The notes beneath the pieces were generated by a model. That model made no database searches and was not told where the DNA came from. It saw only the letters and a program-made list of their open reading frames with translations. Shown here piece after piece: positions 56,122-64,000 of a stretch of DNA of 64,000 bases. The stretch comes from Utricularia gibba. Taxonomy: Eukaryota; Streptophyta; Magnoliopsida; Lamiales; Lentibulariaceae. Location: positions 1,736,001 through 1,800,000 of the forward strand of contig NEEC01000015.1 of assembly GCA_002189035.1 (NCBI GenBank), given 5' to 3'. Both the position numbers and the translations under genes were made by a program. Numbering within the stretch: the stretch's first letter is position 1; each line of letters starts with the position of its first letter.

Positions 56122-59100
56122 ATGGCGCTGCGTTTGCTTCTGTTTCTGGGTTGCCTTCTCCTGTTTTCAAATGCTCAGAAACTTGAAAGTTTAGACCGTG
56201 AAAGTTTGCTCTCTTTCAGAGCTTCTCTTCGAAACCCAGAAGTTTTACCGTGGGATTCTTCATCCTCTCATTGTAACTGGACTGGTGTTTACTGCAATGG
56301 TGAAAGGAGAGTGACTTCTCTCGTTCTGACAACTCATACTCTCAGTAACCAGTTGAATGGGCCTGTTTCATCTGCTTTGTTCTCTCTCACTGCTCTTTTA
56401 GTATTGGATCTTTCTTCCAATCAGCTGTATGGAGAACTATCGCCGGAGGTTGCTTCTCTGAAAAGACTGATGATTTTGGACTTGGGTTATAACAGTTTTA
56501 CGGGGCAGTTGCCAGTGGAAATTGGTCGGTTAACTCGGTTGCAGATGCTGAGACTCGGACCGAATATGTTCTCCGGTGGGATTCCAGTGGAGCTTGGGAA
56601 CTTGGTGAAACTTGAGTCTTTTGATGTTTCCGGAAATTCGTTCACCGGGAGTGTTCCAGTCCATTTAGGCAACTTAACACAGCTTCAGATTATGGCTCTT
56701 GGAAGCAATTTTCTCACAGGTTCGCTGCCTGAAAATCTCTTGTCCGACCTACGGTTTCTGTCTTCCTTAGATGTTTCAAACAACTCATTATCTGGGACAA
56801 TACCCCCGAGCATTGGAAAACTAACTTCTCTGAAGGTCCTTTACCTTGGAGATAACCATTTCTCCGGTCAGTTGTCGCCCGCGATCGGCGGATTGTCGAA
56901 CCTCGAGATATTATCTGCCCCTTCTTGTTTGTTTACAGGCCCCATACCTGAAACATTTTCCAATCTGAAATCTTTAAGCAAACTCGATCTCTCTTACAAT
57001 CCCTTGCAGTGCGGTATTCCAGCAGCTGTAGGTGAAATGCTGAACTTGACTGTTTTGAATCTTGTTTACTCTCAGCTGAAAGGATCCATTCCTCCTGAGA
57101 TTGGCAGCTGTAGAAACTTGAAAGCTTTGATGCTTTCATTCAATTCTCTTACAGGAAGTTTACCTGAGGAGTTGTCAAATTTGTCTTTGATAACATTTGC
57201 TGCCGAAAAAAATCAGCTTTCTGGTTCATTACCTTCTTGGCTGGGAAAATGGACGGCACTTGATTCTTTACTGCTTTCAAACAACGGGTTCTCTGGAAAA
57301 ATCCCATCCGAAATCGGGAACTGTGCAATGCTGAGTCATGTCAGTTTGGCGAGTAACTTTCTTACTGGTGAGATTCCATCACAGCTTTGCGATGCTTCTT
57401 CCCTTTCCCAGTTGGAGCTTGATCACAACTTTTTTTCGGGTAGCATCGAAAGAACGTTTCTTAACTGTAGAAACTTGACTCAGTTAGTCTTGATGGGAAA
57501 CCAGATAGTGGGTGCTATACCAGAATATCTAGGAGAGCTACCACTCAATCTTCTTGAGCTGGATTCCAACAATTTTACAGGTCCTATTCCTCCCAGAATT
57601 TGGAGTTCCCGCTCCCTGATTGAGTTTTCGGCTTCAAATAACCAGCTTGGTGGCTCTATACCTGCGGAAATTGGCAATGCTGCTTCATTTGAGATGATTG
57701 TTCTATCAAACAATAGGATTTCAGGGATCATCCCAAAGGAGGTTGGACTTCTTGATTCTCTGTCATTCTTGAATCTCAACTCCAATTTCCTTGAAGGAAA
57801 CATACCACCGGAGCTTGGAAACTGTTCTCGTCTTTCAACTTTGGATCTTGGGAACAACAAGTTGAATGGCTCCATACCGAAGGAGTTAACTTACTTGCCA
57901 CAGCTACAATGCCTTGTTCTTTCGTATAACAATCTCTCTGGAAACATTCCAGCCCAGGATTCCAAGTTTTTCAGGGAGGTGCCAAATGTTCCATACTCAA
58001 CCTACATTCAGCACCATGGATTATTTGATCTTTCTCATAACAGGCTCAGTGGTTTGATACCAGAGGAGTTATCCAGCTGCGAAGTCATTGTTGATCTTCT
58101 TCTCAATGAGAATTTGCTCATTGGTGAGATACCATCTTCCCTGTCACGGTTGTCGAATCTTTCGACTTTAGACTTGTCCGATAATTTCCTTACTGGTTCC
58201 ATCCCAAGAGAGCTTGGTGATCTGAGCAAGCTACAGGGGTTGTATCTAGCGAATAATCGGCTTTCTGGTTGGATTCCGGAGACTCTAGGAGGGCTGAATG
58301 CGTTGGTGAAGCTTAACCTGTCTTCAAACATGTTATCTGGTTCAGTTCCTCGAAGTTTTGGCAAGTTGCAGGGGCTAACTCATATGGATATCAGCTGCAA
58401 CTTAATCAATGGAGAGATACCGGAATCTCTTTCAGAAATGCTGAACCTAGTTGGAGTTTACCTGCAAAAGAACAACCTTTCCGGTGGGATAAATGGCTTA
58501 TTCAAGGAATCCGTAGCTTGGAGGGTTGAGATCGTGAATCTAAGTAGCAATTCCTTGTCTGGAAATCTTCCTGAGGGATTGGGGAATGCTTCGTTCTTGG
58601 AGACGTTGGATCTTCACGGGAATGGCTTTTCTGGAGTAATCCCGGCTGAACTCGGTAAGCTCGCTCAGTTGCAGTATCTCGATGTATCTGAAAATATGCT
58701 GACCGGAGAAATCCCCGCCGACTTGTGTGGTCTCTCCGAGTTGGTTTACATGAATCTCGCTGAAAATGACTTTGAAGGTCCAATTCCTGCCGCCGGAGTT
58801 TGCAGGAATCTGACCAAATCATCAGTTGCCGGAAACAGGCGTCTCTGCAGTGAAATTCTTGGCTCCAAATGCCGTTTTGCTGGGAGGGCATCAAATATGA
58901 ATGCATGGGGAGTGGCTTCTGTTGTATTGGGAACAATTTTGTCTGCCATCTCCGTCGTCATCGTCTTTAGAATCTGGACAAACAGGGGAAGCTCCGATAC
59001 AGAAGACGGCAGTCAGAGCAGCAAAATGAAGGGCTCCGATGATCCGAATCTCTACTTCTTGAGCAGCAGCCGATCGAAGGAGCCGCTAAGCATAAACATC

Positions 59101-59997
59101 GCAATGTTCGAGCAGCCGCTGCTAAAGCTGACTCTCATCGACATTCTCGAAGCGACGAACAATTTCTCCAGGGCAAACATAATCGGAGACGGCGGTTTCG
59201 GAACCGTCTACAAGGCGACCCTCCCCGACGGTAAAATTGTCGCCGTGAAGAAGCTAAGTCAGACGAAGATGCAAGGCCAGCGCGAGTTTCTTGCAGAGAT
59301 GCAAACCGTCGGGAAAGTAAAACACCGCAATGTCGTTTCTTTACTCGGCTACTGCGCCTTCGGAGAGGAGAAAGTACTGGTGTATGAATTCATGGCGAAT
59401 GGAAGCCTGGATCAGTGGATCGGGAATCTCACCGGAAGCCTCGACTGGAACAAACGCTTCAAGATCGCCGTCGGTGCCGCCCGGGGACTTGCTTTTCTTC
59501 ACCATGGGTTCATTCCTCACATCATCCATCGTGATATCAAAGCGAGCAATATTCTGCTGAACGAGGAGTTTGAAGCAAAGGTGGCGGATTTCGGACTGGC
59601 TCGGCTGGTAAGTGCATGCGAGACGCATGTGAGCACTGATATCGCCGGAACTTTCGGTTACATCCCACCGGAGTACGGCCAGACCTGCAAATCCACAACC
59701 AGAGGAGATGTGTACAGCTTCGGGGTGATCTTGCTGGAATTGTTAACAGGGAAGGAGCCAACAGGGGGCGAGTTCAAGGATGTTGAAGGCGGGAATCTGG
59801 TGGGCTGGGTATTTCAGAAGATAAAGAATGAGAGACCAGCTGATGTGCTTGATCCCCTGGTTTTGGATGCTGATTCAAAGCAGGAGATGTTGCAGATGCT
59901 TCAGATCGCCGTGTTCTGCTTATCAGAGAATCCGCCCAGCCGACCCACCATGCTTCAAGTTCTCAAGTTCTTGAGAGGGATTAAAGGTGACAACTAG
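56122..59997 (+). CDS. EMS1: LRR receptor-like kinase EMS1/EXS
   Basis: Plasma-membrane LRR-X receptor kinase. In Arabidopsis it perceives the peptide TPD1 with SERK co-receptors to specify tapetal cells in anthers. A single intact exon encodes 1,291 residues (Arabidopsis EMS1 is 1,192). The start at 56122 gives a clean signal peptide (MALRLLLFLGCLLLFSNAQ). The N-terminal cap CNWTGVYC is followed by about thirty LRRs, interrupted near residues 615-640 by the family's island-like insert (FFREVPNVPYS, YIQHHGLFDLSHNRLSG). The transmembrane helix is at about 928-951. The kinase domain (about 1010-1290) has GDGGFGTVYKA, VAVKKL, HRDIKASN near 1135, DFGLARL near 1155, GTFGYIPPEYGQ and GDVYSFGVILLELLTGKEPTG. 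The juxtamembrane NLYFLSSSRSKEPLSINIAM is nearly identical to EMS1. All catalytic residues are present. Extra length lies in the LRR region. Confidence 0.96.
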   Translation: MALRLLLFLGCLLLFSNAQKLESLDRESLLSFRASLRNPEVLPWDSSSSHCNWTGVYCNGERRVTSLVLTTHTLSNQLNGPVSSALFSLTALLVLDLSSNQLYGELSPEVASLKRLMILDLGYNSFTGQLPVEIGRLTRLQMLRLGPNMFSGGIPVELGNLVKLESFDVSGNSFTGSVPVHLGNLTQLQIMALGSNFLTGSLPENLLSDLRFLSSLDVSNNSLSGTIPPSIGKLTSLKVLYLGDNHFSGQLSPAIGGLSNLEILSAPSCLFTGPIPETFSNLKSLSKLDLSYNPLQCGIPAAVGEMLNLTVLNLVYSQLKGSIPPEIGSCRNLKALMLSFNSLTGSLPEELSNLSLITFAAEKNQLSGSLPSWLGKWTALDSLLLSNNGFSGKIPSEIGNCAMLSHVSLASNFLTGEIPSQLCDASSLSQLELDHNFFSGSIERTFLNCRNLTQLVLMGNQIVGAIPEYLGELPLNLLELDSNNFTGPIPPRIWSSRSLIEFSASNNQLGGSIPAEIGNAASFEMIVLSNNRISGIIPKEVGLLDSLSFLNLNSNFLEGNIPPELGNCSRLSTLDLGNNKLNGSIPKELTYLPQLQCLVLSYNNLSGNIPAQDSKFFREVPNVPYSTYIQHHGLFDLSHNRLSGLIPEELSSCEVIVDLLLNENLLIGEIPSSLSRLSNLSTLDLSDNFLTGSIPRELGDLSKLQGLYLANNRLSGWIPETLGGLNALVKLNLSSNMLSGSVPRSFGKLQGLTHMDISCNLINGEIPESLSEMLNLVGVYLQKNNLSGGINGLFKESVAWRVEIVNLSSNSLSGNLPEGLGNASFLETLDLHGNGFSGVIPAELGKLAQLQYLDVSENMLTGEIPADLCGLSELVYMNLAENDFEGPIPAAGVCRNLTKSSVAGNRRLCSEILGSKCRFAGRASNMNAWGVASVVLGTILSAISVVIVFRIWTNRGSSDTEDGSQSSKMKGSDDPNLYFLSSSRSKEPLSINIAMFEQPLLKLTLIDILEATNNFSRANIIGDGGFGTVYKATLPDGKIVAVKKLSQTKMQGQREFLAEMQTVGKVKHRNVVSLLGYCAFGEEKVLVYEFMANGSLDQWIGNLTGSLDWNKRFKIAVGAARGLAFLHHGFIPHIIHRDIKASNILLNEEFEAKVADFGLARLVSACETHVSTDIAGTFGYIPPEYGQTCKSTTRGDVYSFGVILLELLTGKEPTGGEFKDVEGGNLVGWVFQKIKNERPADVLDPLVLDADSKQEMLQMLQIAVFCLSENPPSRPTMLQVLKFLRGIKGDN

Positions 59998-60203
59998 TAG
60001 CTAAGTGAATGATCTATGTACTTGTGTAAGTTCTCATATGCTTTCTGATCCCAATGAATTCTACTACTATTCTTCACCAACTGCTGCACTACAATCCAGC
60101 ACAAGAACTCAAGCTAGCACAAACGCTCCCACCAACTACTGTACCATTCGCTGCAACTGGAATGGATAACTCAAACCAATTACCAAGAGGTTGACTGCAT
60201 AAG

Positions 60204-60869
60204 TTAACCTTGTTGGGGAGTTGAAGGCTTCCCAGCTTTGTCTTTAGGAGGGGGTTCTGCTCCTGCAAAACAACATTCGAGCAAGATGAGATGTTCGTTA
60301 TTCCCCTTAATGAAACTATCAGATTGACTCCAAACTCACTGAAACTTTACGAGCAAAAGTAGTGTTGATGCGATATTGCAAACAGGAAGAATGATGCAGG
60401 AGCAGATGAACCGAAGACAGAATTTTTATCCTTACTGGATATAAGAGCCCTAGGCCTGGTCTTGAAAAAGATCTTGTGCCGAATAATTCCAACTACGTTC
60501 ATCTCTATCCCTACAAAATCTTCACCTGCTCCGCTATTCATTTCTTCGTTCTGAAGCTTAATCTTCTTCAACACAAGAATCGGCTTCTTTAGACTCACCT
60601 TCGTTCCAGACAGCTCATGGTACCCAACTGTAAATGTGTAAGTTTCCTGCAAGAACAGAGTAGCGAGTTCCTATTTTCTCAGAGATTCATTACCGGCTGT
60701 TTCAAGAGAGTTTAATTACCTGAGAAGAGGGGCGGCAGAGAGTGCCGACATGGAAGTCCTGAAGGCGGTCCTCAAATCCGGGCTGCGGTTGAACCACACC
60801 CTGAAGCTCAACTATCGCCCATTCTGGGCATTTGCCTTCTCCACAGCTGCATTTTACCTCGATTTGCAT
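60204..60869 (-). CDS. CTF8: Chromosome transmission fidelity protein 8 (Ctf18-RFC subunit)
   Basis: Small subunit of the Ctf18-Dcc1-Ctf8 alternative clamp loader, which acts on PCNA at replication forks and in sister-chromatid cohesion (family knowledge). Three exons, 60869-60720, 60646-60436 and 60262-60204, encode 139 residues. Conserved blocks: MQIEVKCSCGEGKCPEWAIV, ELQGVVQPQPGFEDRL, then YTFTVGYHELSGTKV and KKPILVLKK. The end block is VVGIIRHKIFFKTRPRALIS, followed by a short Pro/Lys tail. The start at 60869 matches family members; an in-frame ATG at 60926 would add 19 residues and is less likely. The gene is head to head with SEND1, with 361 bases between start codons. Confidence 0.9.
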
Positions 60870-61230
60870 CGCACTAAGTGGAATAGCCCCTGAACCCGTC
60901 ACCGTCTCCCCCTCTTGCTTCACCAATTAGGGTTTTCAAACTCTGGAATGCATCAACCAGCAATCACATTTGGCGCCAGAAACAGACAATACGCCATCGT
61001 TTTATACCTCTGAATAAGAATTTGAAAGTCTTGCCTTATTCTCGTTCCCCTGCATTTTCCATAATTCGATATTCGCCCCACGGCTCTACTGGAACCAGTA
61101 GCATTCCGCAGAAAAAATTTCGAAAAAAAAAACTAACGGCTACGTCAACTGAAGCGCAGGTTTCCAACTCGCCAAAGATTTCAAACCATAACGCTTACTT
61201 CTACCGGTGAAGATTTTGATTTTAAACAAG
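60870..61230. promoter_or_regulatory. Shared divergent promoter of CTF8 and SEND1
   Basis: The start codons of CTF8 (minus) and SEND1 (plus) are only 361 bases apart, so one intergenic stretch must hold both promoters. It contains an exact E2F consensus at 60969-60976 and an MSA-like ACTAACGGCTA at 61132-61142 (core AACGG; one mismatch to the mitotic activator consensus). No TATA box is obvious for either gene, common in replication and repair genes. Confidence 0.6.
60969..60976 (+). promoter_or_regulatory. E2F-binding consensus
   Basis: TTTGGCGC matches the plant E2F consensus TTTSSCGC at every position; with the next base it forms TTGGCGCCA, which is palindromic. It lies about 100 bases from the CTF8 start and about 255 bases from the SEND1 start, an appropriate distance for S-phase control of both. 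Confidence 0.6.
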
Positions 61231-64000
61231 ATGGGAGTCAAGAATCTTTGGGATATTTTGGAATCTTGCAAGAAAACTCTTCCTCTTCACCATCTTCAGT
61301 AAGTTAATTTCTTGGTTTCGGACTCGTTATTGTGGCTCTTTGTTCAAGTTGGGAATTTTATGATGTGGGGTGTTGTAATTTTCTGACAAGGAACAAGAGG
61401 CTGTGCGTGGATCTATCATGCTGGATCGTGCAACTTCACAATGTGAATAAATCTCATTGTCCGATGAAGGACAAGGTTTATTTGAGCGGCCTGTTTCATC
61501 GTCTAAGAGCCCTAATTGCTTTGAATTGCAGCATTATATTTGTTTCTGGTAATTTTTCTGTCACTAAGTTCTCATTCCGTGGTGACTTCATTAAACAGTG
61601 AGAAGCTACATTTTCTATCTGCGTTGGTGGATTGTTCTAGCATCGTTTTTGTTCGTTACTTTTTATGAACCAGTGGATTAGCTGAACTCAGTTCTTATGT
61701 GCCTGTTTTTTCTCCTTTTTCCTTCACTGGCTGGGGTTGCTTATGGGTTAATATTGCATGTGTAGATGGCTCAATTCCTGTTATGAAGGTGTCTACCTAT
61801 CGGCGCCGTCTACATGCTGTAAATGAGGTCGTGTTAATGGATTCTTAGCATCACTGGCTTTCAGTCCTTATTTTTCCATGATCTAGTTTGCTTCTCTGAA
61901 TGCTAAATCCAGCCAATTCAAGATCTTTCTGAAGTGTCTTCTGTTAAGAGGAACAATGGGTCTGAGTTTTCTCGCATGATTAAAGAAGCCAAGCTTCTTG
62001 GTATGGCTTTAGGGATTCCATGCCTTGATGGGTAGGTAGCTCTGTCTTCTTACTCTGTTTATTCAAATGTGACTTCGTTGTCAAATCTGTACCACTACAC
62101 ACAGGATTGAGGAAGCTGAAGCTCAATGTGCATTACTGAATTCTGAGTCATTATGTGTAAGTGAGCTGTTAATTTAATACTGTTTTAGCCATACTCTGCT
62201 TGGAATAATGAAACTGTAACTCTCATGGTTGATGGAACAAACATAATTATTAGGACGGATGCTACACTTCAGATTCGGATGCCTTTTTGTTTGGTGCAAG
62301 AACAGTGTATAGAGATATTTGTCTTGGTGAGTTATAGTTTTCTATCTATTTTCCTTTCCTTAGTCTTCATTCATTGGTTTTCTATTTTCGAAGTGTAGGT
62401 GAAGGTGGTTATGTTGTCTGCTACGAGATGGATGATATTGAGGCAAAACTTGGGTTCGGAAGGAATTCTTTGGTGATGTTTTCTATGAAAATTTCAGTGA
62501 AAATCTGAATCATATACCCATTTCAAAAACTGAAAATTGCATGACTTGTGACTTTCAGATTGCTCTTGCCGTCCTTCTTGGGAGTGATTACAATCAAAGA
62601 ATTCGTGGTTTTGGGCCTGTAAGTTATCATGGCATATCTTCCTGCTGTGATTGTTTATTCATGTAGTAATTTGACGCAATCATGCATCCTTCCTGTAGGA
62701 TTCAGCATGTAAGATTGTAAAATCATTTAGTGACTCCACCGTTCTCCAGTGGCTCGCATCAGAAGGCTTAGCAACTCTGAAAAAGGAAAAGGTCTTGAAA
62801 AAGAAAGACCAAATTTCCATCCGTGACAACAGGAAAAATGCTGCCCCTCCTCATCTGGGAAATTCAAAGAGTAAGTCACTGCCTGCACCTCAGTTTTCAA
62901 GTTGCCATGCAGTACGTGTTTATGACTGGCGCCTGTTCATTGCATGCTGAAGTTCCTCTTCTATATAGAAAGTGACTCTGATCTGCGACCATCAAGCAAT
63001 CACGTCCAGAGTGTGATCAATGCCTATTTAAAGCCCAAGTGCCATTCTGCTGATTCAGATGCCGTTCACAGGTTCTTGAACCCCCACCCCACATCGGTGC
63101 ATCACCTTGTCACTCACTATAGCGTTTTGTTTCTCTATTTTTGTAGAGCCCTTGCTCTCTATCCTTTCAATCGCTCTCAACTACATGAGCTATGCACTCA
63201 GTTTTTTGAATGGCCTCCAGAAAAGACAGGTTTACAATTGCTCATCTGATCCCTGGAAAGCAACTCAGGTGTAAATGCAAAGTTTTTCTTGTTTGCTGTG
63301 CCTATATCAGATGAATACGTTCTTCCAAAACTTGCTGAAAGAAGCTTGAGACGATTTGCGACTCTTCGTTTCTCCTCTTCACAACTGGGAGTCGATCTAC
63401 CCGCAGATGAAGTATGGAGTTCTCGCTTTGATATTCTGTTATTATTACAACTTGCTTTGAATGCCTCATTTCTGTTATTATTACAGATACCTGTGAAATG
63501 CCCTGTTTCCCGCATCAACAAGCAAAGAAGGATGCAAGGACAAGATTACTATGAAGTTTCTTGGAATGATTTTTATGGCCTGAAGGCATCCGTAGTACCA
63601 GCCGATATTTTACAATGGTATCATTCAACTTTCCATGAATTGAATTTCATTTAATGGAGCATGCAATTGGCTGTCTTATGTTGGTACCGAAGCCTAAAAG
63701 ATGTGCTTACAGTGGCTGCCCAGAAAAGGTAGAGGAGTTCCATCAGAAGAAAGCGGAGAAACGAAAAACAACCCGCAGAGCTGGAAGTAAAAAATCTGTA
63801 ACCAAAGAAATCGATGAAAAGCTCAAGAAGCTGTTGCTGGAAATCCAACAAGGCACTCCCCCGCCTTGTCGTCTCAAGGAATCTACACATCAAGACAATT
63901 ATCAGCAAAAGAGTGAAGAAGAAGAAGAAGATGCAGTTGGCAGCAAAAACATAGGTGGTCACAGTTCATGCACAGGAATGATGGAGAAGGAGATCATTGA
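61231..64000 (+). CDS. SEND1: Single-strand DNA endonuclease 1 (SEND1; XPG/GEN1 family), 3' end outside window
   Basis: Structure-specific nuclease of the Rad2/XPG superfamily, GEN1/SEND1 branch, able to resolve Holliday junctions and cut branched DNA. Fourteen exons are visible: 61231-61298, 61391-61548, 61766-61827, 61913-62031, 62105-62156, 62254-62326, 62399-62472, 62559-62618, 62699-62870, 62969-63071, 63147-63229, 63311-63411, 63487-63617 and from 63713. All phases agree. The N-terminal XPG domain starts MGVKNLWDILE, with CVDLSCWIVQLH holding a metal-binding Asp. The internal domain has GIEEAEAQCALLNSE and TSDSDAFLFGARTVYRDI with acidic metal ligands, then IALAVLLGSDYNQ. The helix-hairpin-helix region follows. 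A chromodomain-like segment appears near WNDFYGLKASVVPAD, then a Lys-rich stretch. The frame is open at 63998. Introns 1-13 are short. Divergent from CTF8. Confidence 0.93.

Overview
The window is nuclear DNA from a flowering plant. Spliced genes with GT-AG introns, AT-rich intergenic DNA, a cytosolic-type tRNA gene and plant-only families (VQ, IQD, HD-Zip IV, AP2/ERF, KAI2, EMS1) all support this. Protein similarities judged from memory point to a eudicot, possibly an asterid of the Lamiales type, but the lineage is not proven here. No bacterial, viral or CRISPR-like element was seen.

Layout. 0.6-9.4 kb: a two-RRM UBA2-type RNA-binding protein, a KAI2 karrikin/strigolactone-type receptor, a mitochondrial pyruvate carrier subunit, and a tandem pair of short-chain dehydrogenases with identical exon sizes. 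9.7-18.4 kb: an ascorbate oxidase with a frameshift, peroxisomal acyl-CoA oxidase ACX2, and a RAP2.4-type AP2/ERF factor with a frameshift. 18.4-23.7 kb is a 5.2-kb gene-poor stretch holding a G-box-rich tandem repeat. 23.7-30.2 kb: trehalose-6-phosphate phosphatase, then a VQ-motif protein with a frameshift. 32.1-39.4 kb: a LURP-one-related protein, an MFS transporter, tRNA-Arg(ACG), a molybdenum-cofactor-sulfurase-like protein lacking the expected PLP lysine, and a conserved unknown gene broken by three indels. 40.5-55.0 kb: a SEUSS-like co-regulator, an IQD protein and an HD-Zip class IV factor. 56.1-64.0 kb: the intact receptor kinase EMS1, then CTF8 and SEND1 head to head; SEND1 runs off the right edge.

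The genes are not an operon and mostly have unrelated jobs. Two local relationships stand out. The SDR pair is a recent tandem duplication. CTF8 (clamp-loader subunit) and SEND1 (junction-resolving nuclease) share a 361-bp divergent promoter with a perfect E2F consensus, which suggests S-phase co-regulation.

I found no convincing new biological system. The strongest second-look items are the CTF8/SEND1 promoter, the pocket changes in KAI2, the Lys-to-Arg change in the MOCOS-like protein, a UBA2 stop codon created only by splicing, four consecutive in-frame stop-free introns in the TPP gene, a GC-AG intron in the SEUSS-like gene, two MITE candidates, and six single-base indels in four otherwise well-conserved genes. 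The indels look more like residual assembly errors than gene decay. Exon boundaries were set by reading splice signals and checking that frames join; none is backed by transcript data.
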